From Tissierellia bacterium KA00581 (GTDB lineage: Bacteria > Bacillota > Clostridia > Tissierellales > Peptoniphilaceae), in NCBI GenBank assembly GCA_001552895.1, contig KQ959659.1, positions 40,290 to 104,289 of the forward strand: a stretch of DNA of 64,000 nucleotides. Reading direction: 5' to 3'. The translations under genes and the position numbers were made by a program. Shown in pieces: positions 40,661 through 49,755 of this stretch (positions are counted from its first letter, which is position 1; the number at the start of each line of letters is the position of its first letter). The notes under the pieces are model-generated. The model did not search any database, was not told the DNA's origin, and worked only from the letters and a program-made list of their open reading frames with translations.

Positions 40661-42123
40661 AGTTATTAAATATTTTAAAAAAAGATAAATTTTTTAAAAA
40701 TATTATAGCAAAAAAGTCTATAAGAAGTACTCTTATGATTCAATTTTTAATTTTAATTTCTTTAATAGTAATATTTTTTGAAATATTTTTAATTTTTACT
40801 ATAAAAAACTATTACTATTCATCAGCAACAGGGATTTTGGAAAGTCAAGCTAAATATAGTACTAGCTTATACAAAACACATCTTGCAAATTCCAGTTTAT
40901 CTTCTGTTATTTTAAATGATAAAGAAGCTTTCTATAAAGATGTTTATTCACAAGTACAAATTTTAAATAACTCAGGACAGGTGTTACTTGATAGCGTTGA
41001 TGGAAATAATATAGGTAAAGTATTATCTTCTACTGATGTTTTAAATGCTTTATCAGGAAAAGATGATTCTTTAATTTATAAAAATAATTTAACAAAAATA
41101 AATGAAATAGCTATTTCAATTCCACTTACTAATGGAAATGAACAATTAGGTGTTGCAAGATTTATAATTTCTATGAAAAATATAGATAATATGATTACAC
41201 AAAGATATTTAGTTTTCTTTTTATTTGGATTTTTTGTCTTAGCTATGAGTATATGTATTAGTATTTTGATGAGTAAAAAAATTATATCTCCTATTCAAAA
41301 ATTAACAAATGTAGCTTTAAAGATAGCAGATGGTAGGCTTAATGAAAAAGCAGATGAAAATGGAGATTATGAAATAGCAAAGCTTGGTATGACTATGAAT
41401 CTTATGAGTGAAAATTTAATAAAAAAGGAACAATTAAAAAAAGATTTTATATCTAGCGTTTCTCATGAACTTAGAACTCCTCTTACTGTAATAAAGGGTT
41501 GGGCTTTTACTTTGCAATCAGAGGCAAAAGATAACAAACTTTTAAAAGATGGACTTGTAATTATCGAAAAAGAAAGCGATAGACTTGGGAATATGGTAAA
41601 TGAATTGTTAGATTTTTCTGAAATAAGTAGTGGTCGTATGCTTATGAATAAAGAACTTCTTGATCTTACAGAACTTGCTTTATTTATAAACAAACAACTT
41701 ATGCCTAAATCTACTGCTAAAGAAATTGATATGATCATAAATTATGATGAAAATAAACATGTAATGGTAATGGCAGATAGAGATAGAATAAAACAAGTTT
41801 TGATAAATATTTTAGATAATGCATTAAAATTCACTTCAAATGGTGGTGTTATTTTAACTGATATAAAAACAGAAAAAGATATTGCTGTAATTGAAGTTAT
41901 AGATAATGGTTGTGGAATTTCAAAAGAAGAAATTAACCTTGTAACAGATAAATTTTATAAAGGGTCAAATAGCAATTCTCATACAGGACTTGGACTTTCT
42001 ATATGCGAAGAAATAGTAAAGGCACATAATGGAAATCTTATAATAAAGAGCGTTTTATCTAAAGGAACTGTAGTTAGAATAGAATTGCCACTTGAAAAGG
42101 AGGAAGTTATAAGTGAAGTATAA
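40645..42123 (+). CDS. Sensor histidine kinase (HAMP-containing)
   Basis: A 492-residue membrane kinase. TM1 is about residues 31-53, an extracytoplasmic sensor domain lies at about 54-188, and TM2 about 190-212. Then come HAMP (KKIISPIQKLTN), the H-box with His274 in SVSHELRTP, and a HATPase domain with DNALKFTSNGG, DNGCGIS and GLGLSICEEI. Partner of the overlapping response regulator; architecture resembles PhoR/WalK-type kinases. Its end overlaps the next gene by 11 bases. Confidence 0.94.
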   Translation: MEFKLKLLNILKKDKFFKNIIAKKSIRSTLMIQFLILISLIVIFFEIFLIFTIKNYYYSSATGILESQAKYSTSLYKTHLANSSLSSVILNDKEAFYKDVYSQVQILNNSGQVLLDSVDGNNIGKVLSSTDVLNALSGKDDSLIYKNNLTKINEIAISIPLTNGNEQLGVARFIISMKNIDNMITQRYLVFFLFGFFVLAMSICISILMSKKIISPIQKLTNVALKIADGRLNEKADENGDYEIAKLGMTMNLMSENLIKKEQLKKDFISSVSHELRTPLTVIKGWAFTLQSEAKDNKLLKDGLVIIEKESDRLGNMVNELLDFSEISSGRMLMNKELLDLTELALFINKQLMPKSTAKEIDMIINYDENKHVMVMADRDRIKQVLINILDNALKFTSNGGVILTDIKTEKDIAVIEVIDNGCGISKEEINLVTDKFYKGSNSNSHTGLGLSICEEIVKAHNGNLIIKSVLSKGTVVRIELPLEKEEVISEV

Positions 42124-43519
42124 AAAAGTTATAGTTGGAGGCATTTTTATAAGTCTTTTTTTCCTTACTATATTGTTAGTTTTTGTTTTAAGGGGTAATT
42201 TTTTTAGATATAATGATATAAATTATATGATTAGTGAACCACAAACACATGATTATTTGATAACTGGTAGTTGGAAAGTTGATTCTGTTAAACTTTTAGA
42301 AAATGACGATAAAAATTATGACGATAAAGATGATAAAAATCATAAACTTTATATTACAAAAAATGAAATTTTATTTTCAGATATATATGCTAAAGATTTA
42401 AAATTTAAATTTAGATATATTAATTTAAAAAACTATTTAACTTCAAAGGCGATTATAACAGATAAAATAAAACTTGATAAAGAAGATGTTATAATAGTTT
42501 CTATATCTGATAAAGTTGATTATTATCAAGAATTTATAGTTATAGATGATGATACAATAGCAATGATAAAAGATAAAAAGTATTATATTTTAAAAAAAGA
42601 ATCAAATAAAGTTAATGTTAAACTTAATAAAAATGTAGATAAAGAAAAAAAAACAACAAATAGGGAAATTTCATTTTTAATAGGTCTTAAAAGTGAAAAT
42701 AAAAAAGGTGTTGAATATAAAACTTTTTTAATACAAAAAAATAAAGAAAATAAAATTACTTTTAATAAAATTGATGGACTGTTCGTAAATAAAGATAATA
42801 ATTTTTTTTTGATTAATTCTAATACAAATAATTCCATTTATTTTACTAAAGATTATATTAGTTTAACCAATAGAAAAGTTTTACAGGCTAATAATCCAGT
42901 TATAAATTTTTTAAATGAAAATTATATAAGTTTTGAAACTAGAAATAATGAAAATGGAAAAAAATTTTATGAAATTCATTCAATTAAAAATTTTAAAGAA
43001 AATTCTAAACTTTCTATAAATGATATCGCAGGTAGTAATGGAGAAAATTCATATTTTGAAACGCTTAAAAAATTAGGATATTCTAATGAAAATATAACTA
43101 GCTCGGATATGTATAATTTTGGAATAAAAAGAGAAAATGGTAGATGGATTTTTAAAAGTATTTTTAATGATATTTCTAAAAAAATTTCAACAGAGGTTGA
43201 ACTAGATATTATACCTAAAGTTGATATTTTTGAAAGTAAGGCAAAAAAAATTGAAAAATCAGTTGTTCAAAATAAACATTCTGATTTTGTAGATTATTTT
43301 ATATCTCCAAATGAAGATATGTTAGTTGTTTTAACAACTGAAGAACTTGTCGTTTATTCAATAAAAAATAATACATTATCTACACTTCCTGTTGCAAGTG
43401 TAAATATTTTTGGAAAAAAAGACGTTGTAAGTTTTCAATGGAAAACTTTAGAAAATAGTGAATTAACATATAATGAATTTTTAAAAATAAAACAATTAGA
43501 TTTAAAAAAAGAAAATTAA
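42113..43519 (+). CDS. Unrecognised single-pass membrane protein of the two-component operon
   Basis: A 468-residue protein that I do not recognise. One N-terminal membrane helix (about 6-26) is followed by a long Lys/Asn/Asp-rich, mostly beta-predicted exterior region. There is no lipobox cysteine and no repeat. It starts at GTG 42113 with AAGGAGG 9 bases upstream, overlapping the kinase end by 11 bases, so translation is coupled. By position it may be an accessory or sensory partner of the kinase (as YycH/YycI are for WalK), but there is no sequence resemblance I can point to. Confidence 0.7.
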   Translation: MKYKKVIVGGIFISLFFLTILLVFVLRGNFFRYNDINYMISEPQTHDYLITGSWKVDSVKLLENDDKNYDDKDDKNHKLYITKNEILFSDIYAKDLKFKFRYINLKNYLTSKAIITDKIKLDKEDVIIVSISDKVDYYQEFIVIDDDTIAMIKDKKYYILKKESNKVNVKLNKNVDKEKKTTNREISFLIGLKSENKKGVEYKTFLIQKNKENKITFNKIDGLFVNKDNNFFLINSNTNNSIYFTKDYISLTNRKVLQANNPVINFLNENYISFETRNNENGKKFYEIHSIKNFKENSKLSINDIAGSNGENSYFETLKKLGYSNENITSSDMYNFGIKRENGRWIFKSIFNDISKKISTEVELDIIPKVDIFESKAKKIEKSVVQNKHSDFVDYFISPNEDMLVVLTTEELVVYSIKNNTLSTLPVASVNIFGKKDVVSFQWKTLENSELTYNEFLKIKQLDLKKEN

Positions 43520-43557
43520 AATATAATATTTTTAATATACTTTTTATAAAAATAATA

Positions 43558-43591
43558 AAAACTAAGTAAAAATATAAATTTACTTAGTTTT
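43558..43591. terminator. Bidirectional terminator
   Basis: 13-bp stem AAAACTAAGTAAA (43558-43570)/TTTACTTAGTTTT (43579-43591) between convergent genes. Confidence 0.88.
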
Positions 43592-43603
43592 ATTTTAATT
43601 GTT

Positions 43604-43993
43604 TTAGCTTTTTTTTATTTCTTCATGTTTACAATATGGACAAATTACTTTTATTTTACCTTTTCCTCTGGGAACTCTAAGTTCTTTTTTACAATTTTTG
43701 CATTTAAAATATATATAGTTTTTTCTATCTTTTGATGCAAATTTTAAAAGCTTTTCGTATACTGGAGAAATAAGTGTAAAAAATTTAACTTGTTCCATGC
43801 TTCTTTTTCTTTTATTTTTAGAAAAAGCTCTAAATAAAAATATAAAAATTAATAGAATGGATATAACAGAAATAATAAAACTTTTTTTAAAAATATTTAC
43901 TATTGAAAATCCAATTGCAAAATACAAAATTATATTATTTAATTTATCAACTCCATAACAATCTTTAATAAATTTCAAAAATTTTTCCTTCAT
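43604..43993 (-). CDS. Small membrane protein with C-terminal zinc ribbon
   Basis: A 129-residue protein with two adjacent hydrophobic helices (about 20-55), a basic loop, and a C-terminal zinc ribbon: Cys-x2-Cys in FKCKNCKKELRVPRG and Cys-x2-Cys in VICPYCKHEE. Proteins of this plan are common single-gene hypotheticals in Clostridia. Function unknown. ATG at 43993 is preceded by AAAGGTGAT (weak SD). It stands alone, convergent with the two-component operon. Confidence 0.75.
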   Translation of the reverse strand: MKEKFLKFIKDCYGVDKLNNIILYFAIGFSIVNIFKKSFIISVISILLIFIFLFRAFSKNKRKRSMEQVKFFTLISPVYEKLLKFASKDRKNYIYFKCKNCKKELRVPRGKGKIKVICPYCKHEEIKKS

Positions 43994-44119
43994 AGTATCA
44001 CCTTTGAATATTATACCACATTATAATTATAAAACAAGTAAATTTTATTATTTAATACATATAAACTTAGAAATTTAGAATTTAAAATTAATAATTTTGT
44101 AAAAATTTTTTTTAAAAAA

Positions 44120-44148
44120 TTGATAAAATTTTTATAGTGTAGTAAAAT
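44120..44148 (+). promoter_or_regulatory. Promoter of the COG4091-DUF951 operon
   Basis: TTGATA (44120-44125), 17-base spacer, TAAAAT (44143-44148). Confidence 0.5.
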
Positions 44149-44191
44149 AAGGATGTTATTATTTTTATATAATTAAATGGAGGAAAATTTT

Positions 44192-45484
44192 ATGTTAAGA
44201 ATGAAAAATAAATTAAATAATTTATATAATGCAAATAAAGAAGTAAAATTTGCATTAATTGGAGCTGGGAAAATGGGCAAAGGCCTTGTTAATCAGCTTT
44301 CAAGAGTAAAAGGATTAAAAAGCTCAATTGTAGTAGATGAAAAGCCTCAAAAAGCCTATGATGCCTTGATTTCTGCAGGAGTTAGAAAAAGTGATATTAC
44401 AACTAGTGATAATTTAAAAATAATAGAAAATTCTATTAAAAATGGAATGTATGTCGTTTCTGATGATTATTCTATTTCAGTTAAAATTCCTGATATAAAA
44501 GGAGTAGTTGATGCTACAGGAAATCCTCCTTTTGGTGCAATTTTAGCAATGGAAGCAATTGAAAATAGAAAACATACAATTATGCTTAATGTTGAATGTG
44601 ATGCGGTAATTGGACCATATTTATATAATTATGCTAAAAAGAAAAATGTTATTTATACAGGTTCTGCAGGAGATGAACCAGGAGCTATTTTAGATTTGGC
44701 AGATTTTGTTTTAGGTGCAGGATTTAAACTTTTAGCTGTTGGAAAGGGAAAAAATAATCCTTTAAATTACTATGTAACAGAAGATGATGTAAGAGAAGAA
44801 GCCATATCAAAAGGATTATATCCTAAAATGTTAGCAGGATTTATAGATGGAACAAACACAATGATTGAACTTACAAGTGCAGCAAATGCATTAGGATTCG
44901 TTCCAGACGTTATAGGATGTCATGGACCTTCTACAACACCTTTAGAACTTAGTAAAGTTTTTTCGCTTAAAGAACAAGGAGGAATTTTAAATAATTACAA
45001 AACTGTTGATTTTGCTTTTGGAGTTGCTCCAGGAGTTTATGCAATAGTTACAACTGATAGTGATGAAGTTCATGATCTTATGAAATATTTAAAAATGGGA
45101 GATGGACCAAATTATGCTATTTATAGACCATATCATTTGACAAGTCTTGAAACTCCTATAACTATATATAATGCAATTGTAGAACATGAATCAACAATAG
45201 TACCTGAAAAAGGACAAGTTTCAGATACCGTTACAGTTGCAAAAAAAGATTTGAAAAAAGGAGAAACTTTGGAAGGAATAGGTGGTAAATCCGTTTTTGG
45301 AACAATAACAAGTCATCTTGATCAAAAAAATAGAAATCTTCTTCCGATTGCAATGATTACTAAAAAAACAACTCTTAAATGTGATGTAAAAAAAGATGAA
45401 CTTATAACTCTTGATATGGTTAATTTAGATGAAAATCATATAATAACAAAACTTAGAAGAAAGCAAGATGAGTTAGGGCTTTAA
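44192..45484 (+). CDS. COG4091-type homoserine-dehydrogenase-like protein with SAF domain
   Basis: A 430-residue protein. The N-terminal Rossmann domain starts FALIGAGKMGKGLVNQL, the middle resembles the homoserine dehydrogenase/DapB fold (VVDATGNPPFGAILAMEA, YTGSAGDEPGAILDL), and the C-terminal SAF domain (about 335-425, AKKDLKKGETLEGIGGKS) is antifreeze/AFP-like. COG4091 proteins are NAD(P)-dependent oxidoreductases with mostly unassigned substrates, so homoserine is not implied. The start is ATG 44192 with GGAGG 9 bases upstream; the ATG at 44177 precedes the SD. First gene of a four-gene operon ending in DUF3343 and DUF951. Confidence 0.82.
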   Translation: MLRMKNKLNNLYNANKEVKFALIGAGKMGKGLVNQLSRVKGLKSSIVVDEKPQKAYDALISAGVRKSDITTSDNLKIIENSIKNGMYVVSDDYSISVKIPDIKGVVDATGNPPFGAILAMEAIENRKHTIMLNVECDAVIGPYLYNYAKKKNVIYTGSAGDEPGAILDLADFVLGAGFKLLAVGKGKNNPLNYYVTEDDVREEAISKGLYPKMLAGFIDGTNTMIELTSAANALGFVPDVIGCHGPSTTPLELSKVFSLKEQGGILNNYKTVDFAFGVAPGVYAIVTTDSDEVHDLMKYLKMGDGPNYAIYRPYHLTSLETPITIYNAIVEHESTIVPEKGQVSDTVTVAKKDLKKGETLEGIGGKSVFGTITSHLDQKNRNLLPIAMITKKTTLKCDVKKDELITLDMVNLDENHIITKLRRKQDELGL

Positions 45485-45487
45485 TAT

Positions 45488-46495
45488 ATGAAAAAAATTT
45501 TTAAATATAAAAAACCAATTTTAATAGTATTTTCTATATTTTTTTGTTTTGTTTTTTTTATAACTATGTTTGTATATAATCATGGTATTAATAAAAATAC
45601 AAATTTCAATTTCACTATAAAATATGATAAAGTTCGTTTTTTTAAAGGAGATATATACATTTTTAATAAAAATAAGCTTACAAGAGAAAGTAAGGGTAAG
45701 AAATTAGAAAAAGAAATACCTATATATAAAAAAATTGAAATGAATGATAATATTATATATGCACTTTTTGAAAATAGTTTAGTTATGTATAATAAAAATT
45801 TTGAAGTAATAAAAGAAATTAATTTAGAAGATAAAGCAAAAGATTTTTTTATAGAAAATGGGAAAATAATCGTAATTAGTGAAAATAAGTTTATTATTTT
45901 TGATGAAACATTAAATGAAATTTTTAGAAAAGAAGATTGTTTAGCTACTGTATATGTAAAGTTTTCAAAAGATAATTCAAATTTTATATATACAGATTAT
46001 AAAGAATATGATAATGCTTTTAAATCAAGATTTCATATCCTAAATTTAAAGAGTAAAAAAACATCTTATGATTTTACTTTTTATAATGAATTTATTATAG
46101 ATATGGGTTTTGTAAATGATTCAAATGAAAATTTATATGTTTTAACTAATGAAAAATTATATCTTTTTGAAGGAAATACTATAAAAAATCAAATTTTTGT
46201 TAAAAATTTAAAAGATATTTCATATAGTAATGGAAAAATTTATATTCTCTCAGATTCTTTACAAGTGTATGAAACAAAAAACTTAAAGTTAGAAAAAGAA
46301 TTAAAACTTAATAGTAATAACAATAATATATATATTTTAAAAAATAAAATATTATTAACTGGTAATACTGGGTATTCATTAATCGACAAGAAAAATTATA
46401 CTATAGAAGATTTTTCACTTGATATTTTAGATACTGTAAAATGTAAAGATGAAGTTTATTTAATTTTACAAAATAAATATAAAAAATTAAAATAG
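45488..46495 (+). CDS. Unrecognised membrane-anchored protein
   Basis: A 335-residue protein starting 3 bases after the dehydrogenase-like gene. A basic N-terminus and one membrane helix (about 9-30) suggest an outside-facing anchor. The rest is rich in short beta strands with recurring NGKI-like turns (FIENGKIIVIS, YSNGKIYILS), which might be a beta-propeller, though I cannot prove it. No cysteine-based lipobox and no catalytic motif is seen. Function unknown. Confidence 0.65.
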   Translation: MKKIFKYKKPILIVFSIFFCFVFFITMFVYNHGINKNTNFNFTIKYDKVRFFKGDIYIFNKNKLTRESKGKKLEKEIPIYKKIEMNDNIIYALFENSLVMYNKNFEVIKEINLEDKAKDFFIENGKIIVISENKFIIFDETLNEIFRKEDCLATVYVKFSKDNSNFIYTDYKEYDNAFKSRFHILNLKSKKTSYDFTFYNEFIIDMGFVNDSNENLYVLTNEKLYLFEGNTIKNQIFVKNLKDISYSNGKIYILSDSLQVYETKNLKLEKELKLNSNNNNIYILKNKILLTGNTGYSLIDKKNYTIEDFSLDILDTVKCKDEVYLILQNKYKKLK

Positions 46496-46506
46496 GGAGG
46501 CTTAAA

Positions 46507-46773
46507 ATGGAAGAAAAATATTTATTACTTACATTTACTACTGTTAGTCATACTATGCAAATTGAAAAAGAACTTAAAACTTTAGAAAAAAAATTTAAAA
46601 CAATTCCAACTCCAAGAGAAGTAAGTAGATCTTGTGGACTTGCAATTTTATTAGACCCAATAGAACTTGATTTTATTAAAAATTTAAAAAAAGAAGGAAA
46701 GACTATTGATTATGTGTGGACATTTGAAAAAACTGAGGATAGAGGAAATGTCGTTACACAAGTAGATATTTAA
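46507..46773 (+). CDS. DUF3343 (Se/S carrier-like) small protein
   Basis: An 88-residue cytoplasmic protein matching DUF3343, a family described as putative Se/S carrier-like. It contains the single conserved cysteine in SRSCGLAI (Cys43) within the layout TTVSHTMQIEKELK - IPTPREVSRSCG. SD GGGAGG lies 8 bases before ATG. It lies within 0.4 kb of the grdH selenoprotein gene, on the opposite strand, which makes a link with selenium or sulfur handling attractive but unproven. Confidence 0.82.
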   Translation: MEEKYLLLTFTTVSHTMQIEKELKTLEKKFKTIPTPREVSRSCGLAILLDPIELDFIKNLKKEGKTIDYVWTFEKTEDRGNVVTQVDI

Positions 46774-46794
46774 AAATAATTTAAAGGTGAAAAG

Positions 46795-47004
46795 ATGTAC
46801 AAATATAAAATTTCAGATATTATAGTATTAAAAAAAGGACATCCTTGTGGAACAAACAGATGGGAAATTTTAAGAACAGGAATAGATATAAAATTAAAAT
46901 GTACAGGTTGTCAAAGAGAAGTGTGGCTTAAGAGGATTGATTTTGAAAAAAGGCTTAGAAAAGTTGAAATAGATGGCAAACTTTTTAAAACAGCTAACCT
47001 TTAA
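46795..47004 (+). CDS. DUF951 family protein
   Basis: A 69-residue protein with the DUF951 pattern KKGHPCGTNRWEILRTG - IKLKCTGCQREVWLKR. Three cysteines (residues 18, 37, 40) could bind zinc. The family is conserved in Firmicutes without known function and resembles a small RNA-binding beta fold. SD AAAGGTG precedes ATG by 6 bases. Last gene of its operon; the terminator follows within 20 bases. Confidence 0.88.
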   Translation: MYKYKISDIIVLKKGHPCGTNRWEILRTGIDIKLKCTGCQREVWLKRIDFEKRLRKVEIDGKLFKTANL

Positions 47005-47020
47005 AATAGTTTTATAATGA

Positions 47021-47066
47021 AAATAAGCGGAATGTATTTTATAAATACATAACCGCTTATTTTTTT
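47021..47066. terminator. Bidirectional terminator between DUF951 and grdH
   Basis: 10-bp stem AAATAAGCGG (47021-47030)/CCGCTTATTT (47053-47062) with an inner 8-bp stem ATGTATTT/AAATACAT, and T-run. It closes the plus-strand operon and the minus-strand grd operon. Confidence 0.9.
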
Positions 47067-47092
47067 ATATAAGAAAGATGATTTAGTATAGA

Positions 47093-48400
47093 TTAAATTT
47101 CTTTAAAAATAGTTTGTTCAGTTATTTCTTTGGTTAAACTTTCAATAGCAAGTTTAGTTCTGTTATAACGAAGCTTATGTTGTTCTTTTTTACTTGTAGA
47201 AGGATCTCCTAAAGGATAAGGTATTGAAATAGTAGGTACTATTCTGTTAGTTCCAACAGTCATTGCAACTGGAACAAGATTACACATTTGAACTATTGGA
47301 ATACCAGCTTTTTCTATTTCTTTTACTATTGTTGCACCGCAACGTGTACAAGTACCTCAAGTAGATACCATTATACAACCATCAACATTTGCTTGTTGAA
47401 GAAGTTTAAGCATTTCTTGACCCATTCTTTTAGCTTCAGCTTGTGTAGTTCCAGTTCCAACTGTTGAATAAAAATATTCATGAAGTTTTCCAAAAATACC
47501 TTCTTTTTCCATTTCTTTAAGGACATCCCAAGGTACTATAACATTAGGGTCAGCGTCAGCAGCTGCTGGGTCAAATCCAGCATGAATTGTTTTAAATTCT
47601 CCACCTTTAAGTCTATCCATAGATGAACAATCATATCGACCCCATCTTGTAGCAGAGGCAGATTGAATTCTATCAGGGTTATCAATAGGAACTATACCAC
47701 CTGTATTTAAAACTGCAATTTTTGCATTTTTTAAATCTTTTATCGCTGGAGCAATAGCTATAAGTTCTTTTTTAGGAATTGGAAGTTCTGAAACATATTT
47801 TTCGTTTCTAATTTTTTTAAGTAGCATATCTACGCCACGTCTTGAAGCAGAAACTGGCTTTTCTAACCATACTTGATATCTTATTGATCTTTCAAAATAT
47901 CCTTCAGCTTCAGCACCTTTTGTTTTTTCGCCTTTTAATATCTTGTTTACATAAAGAGCCATTTTTTCTGTATCTTTTTTAACAGATGCAGCAGAATGTC
48001 CACCTTTAAAAATAGGCATTTTTGCTTTAAACATTTCAACTGCTGGATTTTCAACATGCATTGAAGTTACAACAGGAACTTTAAATTTTTTTTCGACAGC
48101 TTGACAAATATTTCCACAAGCAACTCCATAACGTCCTGCTTGAAATGCAGGTCCCGCTATGAAAACATCAAAATCAATATTTTCTAACATAGTTAAAATT
48201 TCATCTATAGCTTGTTGTGTATTTGAACTTATATAGTTATCTCCACAAATAACAGTATGAGTAATTTCAGCATCTAATTTACTTGCAAGTGCAAGTCCTG
48301 GACCGATTTTTCCATCTCTTAATTCAGCTTTAAAATCAGCTTTATCTTCTCCACCAATTCCAGCAAAAAATTGATTAATATAATGAACAGCTTTTTTCAT
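47093..48400 (-). CDS. grdH: Betaine reductase component B, selenocysteine subunit
   Basis: Selenoprotein subunit (GrdB/F/H family) of a Stickland reductase; passes the activated substrate to selenoprotein A. Start ATG 48400, SD AGAGGTGAT 5 bases upstream. The in-frame UGA at 47357-47359 is read as Sec348 in the redox motif Sec-x2-Cys-x2-Cys (S-T-Sec-GTCTRCGA), and the frame continues to a UAA at 47093. The total is 435 residues, the usual size. Treating the UGA as a stop would cut off the conserved C-terminal LVPVAMTVGTNRIVPT. A SECIS-type hairpin follows the UGA. Betaine is inferred from the adjacent BCCT transporter and GrdI-like partner; glycine or sarcosine are alternatives. Confidence 0.92.
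47331..47359 (-). promoter_or_regulatory. Sec UGA and SECIS-like hairpin in grdH
   Basis: On the minus strand, TGA (47359-47357) is followed 13 bases later by a 5-bp stem GTTGC (47343-47339)/GCAAC (47335-47331) with a GGT loop. Position is right for a bacterial SECIS element recruiting SelB. Confidence 0.75.
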
Positions 48401-48411
48401 ATTATCACCTC

Positions 48412-49737
48412 TTAAAATTCTTTCATAGTTTTTGTAGACCAACCAGCAATGGCATCTCCACAGAACATAGCATTATTTTCCATAATAATTGAACCGTCTT
48501 CTTTTACAGATGATCCTAAAACTTCATCAAAAGCCCAACCACCAGATAGACCATCTCTTGCAAGAGCTTGTAATTCTCCAATAACTTTTTTTCTTGGAGG
48601 AAGTTTTATAAGTTCTGAAACATTTCCTGTTGAAACTAGAGCATTTGCTTTTTCATCAAGTACAACAAGAGGTTGTGAAGCACCATCACGTCCTGTACAT
48701 TCATTACTTATACCAACTGTTTTAATTCCAGCATCTTCAAGAGCTACAATACATCTTATATAGTCAGTATCCGGATTACCATATCCTTCTTCTGTAACTA
48801 TTGCAGCTTCTGCTCCAAGAGATTTAGCTATATTTGTCATTATTATAGCAGATCTTTCTTTTTGATCTAATGCTACATTTAAATTAGATAATATAACACC
48901 TAAAAAATTAATAGTTTTTCCATGTTCCTTATATAATTCTTTTATAGTAGGGAAGTTTTGAAAATCATAAGTTGACCATTTAGATGAACAAGGCATAAAA
49001 CTTCCTGAAATTATAGCACCATCTAAAATTTCATTAGGATTTATAAAAGTAGGAACAAAGTGGTTTAAGTCCCATCCATAAAGTAAATCATTATATCCCA
49101 TCTCTTCCATTTGAGATTGAGGTTGCATTACAAGTACAACTTTAGCAAGGGAATTTGTTTTTTCATCTCTATTTAATAAAGGCTTAAAATCAAAAACTTC
49201 TGTATCATCTGCAGTTAAATCTTTAACGGTTTTTCCTAAATATTCAGCAAATTTGTGAGTTGCCCATCTTATAGCATGATTTTTCTTTTGTTGTTCATGT
49301 CTTTCAAACTCTTCATCTGTATCGGCTACAATACAAATATTTATAAGGTTACCAAAAATTGTATATTTTTGACCTTCTCCACACATATCGATTAATCCAT
49401 CACCAAAACTTCCCCAGTGCATTCCTACACCAAGAACACTTACTCCTTTTAGTGCATGAAGTTTTCCTTCTCCTGTGGGAACTACTTCTGCTGTAACTCC
49501 AGGAAATAAAGTTCTTCCATCAACACGACATCTTGGTTCAACAGCCTCTTTAATAGGAACAATTCTAACATCTTCACCAGGCTTTGCTATTTCTATATCA
49601 ACCTTAGTGATATGTTCATCTTGTAAAATAAAATCACAAGCTTCTTTTTTGTTAATAGTTAAAATGCCATTTTCAAAAAAAGTTTTTTCTCCAAAAATTA
49701 CATCTTTAACATTAAAATTACCAATTTCTAATTTCAT
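48412..49737 (-). CDS. grdI: Betaine reductase component B, pyruvoyl-type proprotein
   Basis: GrdE/G/I-family proprotein, processed in relatives to two chains with an N-terminal pyruvoyl group that forms a Schiff base with the amine substrate. The 441 residues start MKLEIGNFNVKDVIFGEKTF. The cleavage-region sequence is DGAIISGSFMPCSSKW. At the position of GrdE's Asn-Cys there is Ser246-Phe247, with the nearest cysteine at 250. ATG at 49737 has AGGAGG 5-6 bases upstream. It is 11 bases upstream of grdH and 18 bases downstream of the BCCT gene: one operon. The betaine assignment is inferred from context. Confidence 0.88.
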   Translation of the reverse strand: MKLEIGNFNVKDVIFGEKTFFENGILTINKKEACDFILQDEHITKVDIEIAKPGEDVRIVPIKEAVEPRCRVDGRTLFPGVTAEVVPTGEGKLHALKGVSVLGVGMHWGSFGDGLIDMCGEGQKYTIFGNLINICIVADTDEEFERHEQQKKNHAIRWATHKFAEYLGKTVKDLTADDTEVFDFKPLLNRDEKTNSLAKVVLVMQPQSQMEEMGYNDLLYGWDLNHFVPTFINPNEILDGAIISGSFMPCSSKWSTYDFQNFPTIKELYKEHGKTINFLGVILSNLNVALDQKERSAIIMTNIAKSLGAEAAIVTEEGYGNPDTDYIRCIVALEDAGIKTVGISNECTGRDGASQPLVVLDEKANALVSTGNVSELIKLPPRKKVIGELQALARDGLSGGWAFDEVLGSSVKEDGSIIMENNAMFCGDAIAGWSTKTMKEF

Positions 49738-49755
49738 AAAATCCTCCTTTTATTC

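Noticed and set aside
47357..47359. In-frame UGA in grdH as a disabling stop or frameshift
   Set aside because: Conserved GrdB/H sequence continues in the same frame with Sec-x2-Cys-x2-Cys, and a SECIS-like hairpin follows.
48449..48763. ORF antisense to grdI
   Set aside because: Shadow frame of the conserved grdI sequence, no SD.
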